DNA of 5,004 bases from an uncultured Chloroflexota bacterium. Its GTDB lineage: Bacteria; Chloroflexota; Dehalococcoidia; Lucifugimonadales; CAJWER01. The stretch lies in assembly GCA_913030785.1 (NCBI GenBank), contig CAJWER010000226.1, forward strand, positions 1 to 5,004, in the 5' to 3' direction. Numbering within the stretch: the stretch's first letter is position 1; each line of letters opens with the position of its first letter. Positions 4,946 to 5,004 of the stretch are shown piece by piece. The notes under the pieces were generated by a model. It worked only from the letters and a program-made list of their open reading frames with translations. It was not told where the DNA came from and ran no database searches. Both the position numbers and the translations under genes were made by a program.

Positions 4946-5004
4946 TGACGTCAACTCCAAATGCAACACTGGTCGTAGAAAAGGGTCTGCCGGATGCAGG
5001 CCCG
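4945..5004 (+). CDS. 5' end of a gene, possibly encoding an FHA-domain protein (cut by window end)
   Basis: ATG 4945 opens a frame that stays open to the last base, giving 20 residues beginning MTSTPNATLVVEKG and continuing LPDAGP. A short polar start followed by a beta strand, then G and D-A-G, resembles how many bacterial FHA domains begin (LVVxxGPDAG, followed by the strand with RxxxS). FHA domains bind phosphothreonine peptides and occur with kinases and phosphatases. A phosphatase is present on the other strand. No Shine-Dalgarno site precedes the ATG directly. The start overlaps the stop of an upstream short ORF (TAATG). The gene call rests on few residues, and the diagnostic FHA residues lie beyond the window. 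Confidence 0.5.
   Translation, partial: MTSTPNATLVVEKGLPDAGP

Noticed and set aside
4712..4969. 85-codon leftward frame
   Set aside because: It is rich in Trp, His and Cys with no domain, has no ribosome binding site, and overlaps the more convincing start of the gene at 4945.

Overview
The window looks like an accessory or mobile segment (phage, prophage or plasmid) of a fairly GC-rich bacterium. Actinobacteria or Chloroflexi, or a phage of either, fit best. This is inferred from protein style: a coiled-coil plus HARE-HTH regulator, a von Willebrand A (VWA) protein of the short phage/actinobacterial kind, a stand-alone 5'-3' exonuclease and an FHA-like start. No hallmark phage structural gene, tRNA, IS or CRISPR is visible, so the replicon type stays open.

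Layout. A leftward operon fills 438-2798. From its promoter end it encodes a dual-specificity protein phosphatase (2301-2798), a VWA-domain protein (1625-2257), a small cysteine-rich protein (1315-1563) and a PolA-type 5'-3' exonuclease (438-1271). A 27-codon ORF overlaps the exonuclease stop (358-441). Gaps are 43-61 nt. A textbook sigma70 promoter, TTGACA-17-TATAAT at 2829-2857 on the minus strand, drives the group. Rightward and divergent lie a coiled-coil/HARE-HTH protein (3200-3811), a helix-turn-helix plus C2H2 zinc-finger protein (4133-4546), and the first 20 codons of a gene that runs off the end (4945-5004), whose opening resembles an FHA domain.

Non-coding space is unusually large: 1-437, 2799-3199, 3812-4132 and 4547-4944, together roughly 31% of the window. 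Each rightward gene sits behind 320-400 nt with no convincing gene. Two of the three have very short upstream ORFs that stop at or next to the main start codon. Two sizeable inverted repeats lie in 60-271.

How the parts may work together (inference): the phosphatase removes phosphate from proteins, an FHA domain would read phosphothreonine, and the VWA protein supplies a metal-dependent interaction surface. This hints at a small phospho-signalling module joined to a DNA-processing nuclease and two DNA-binding regulators.
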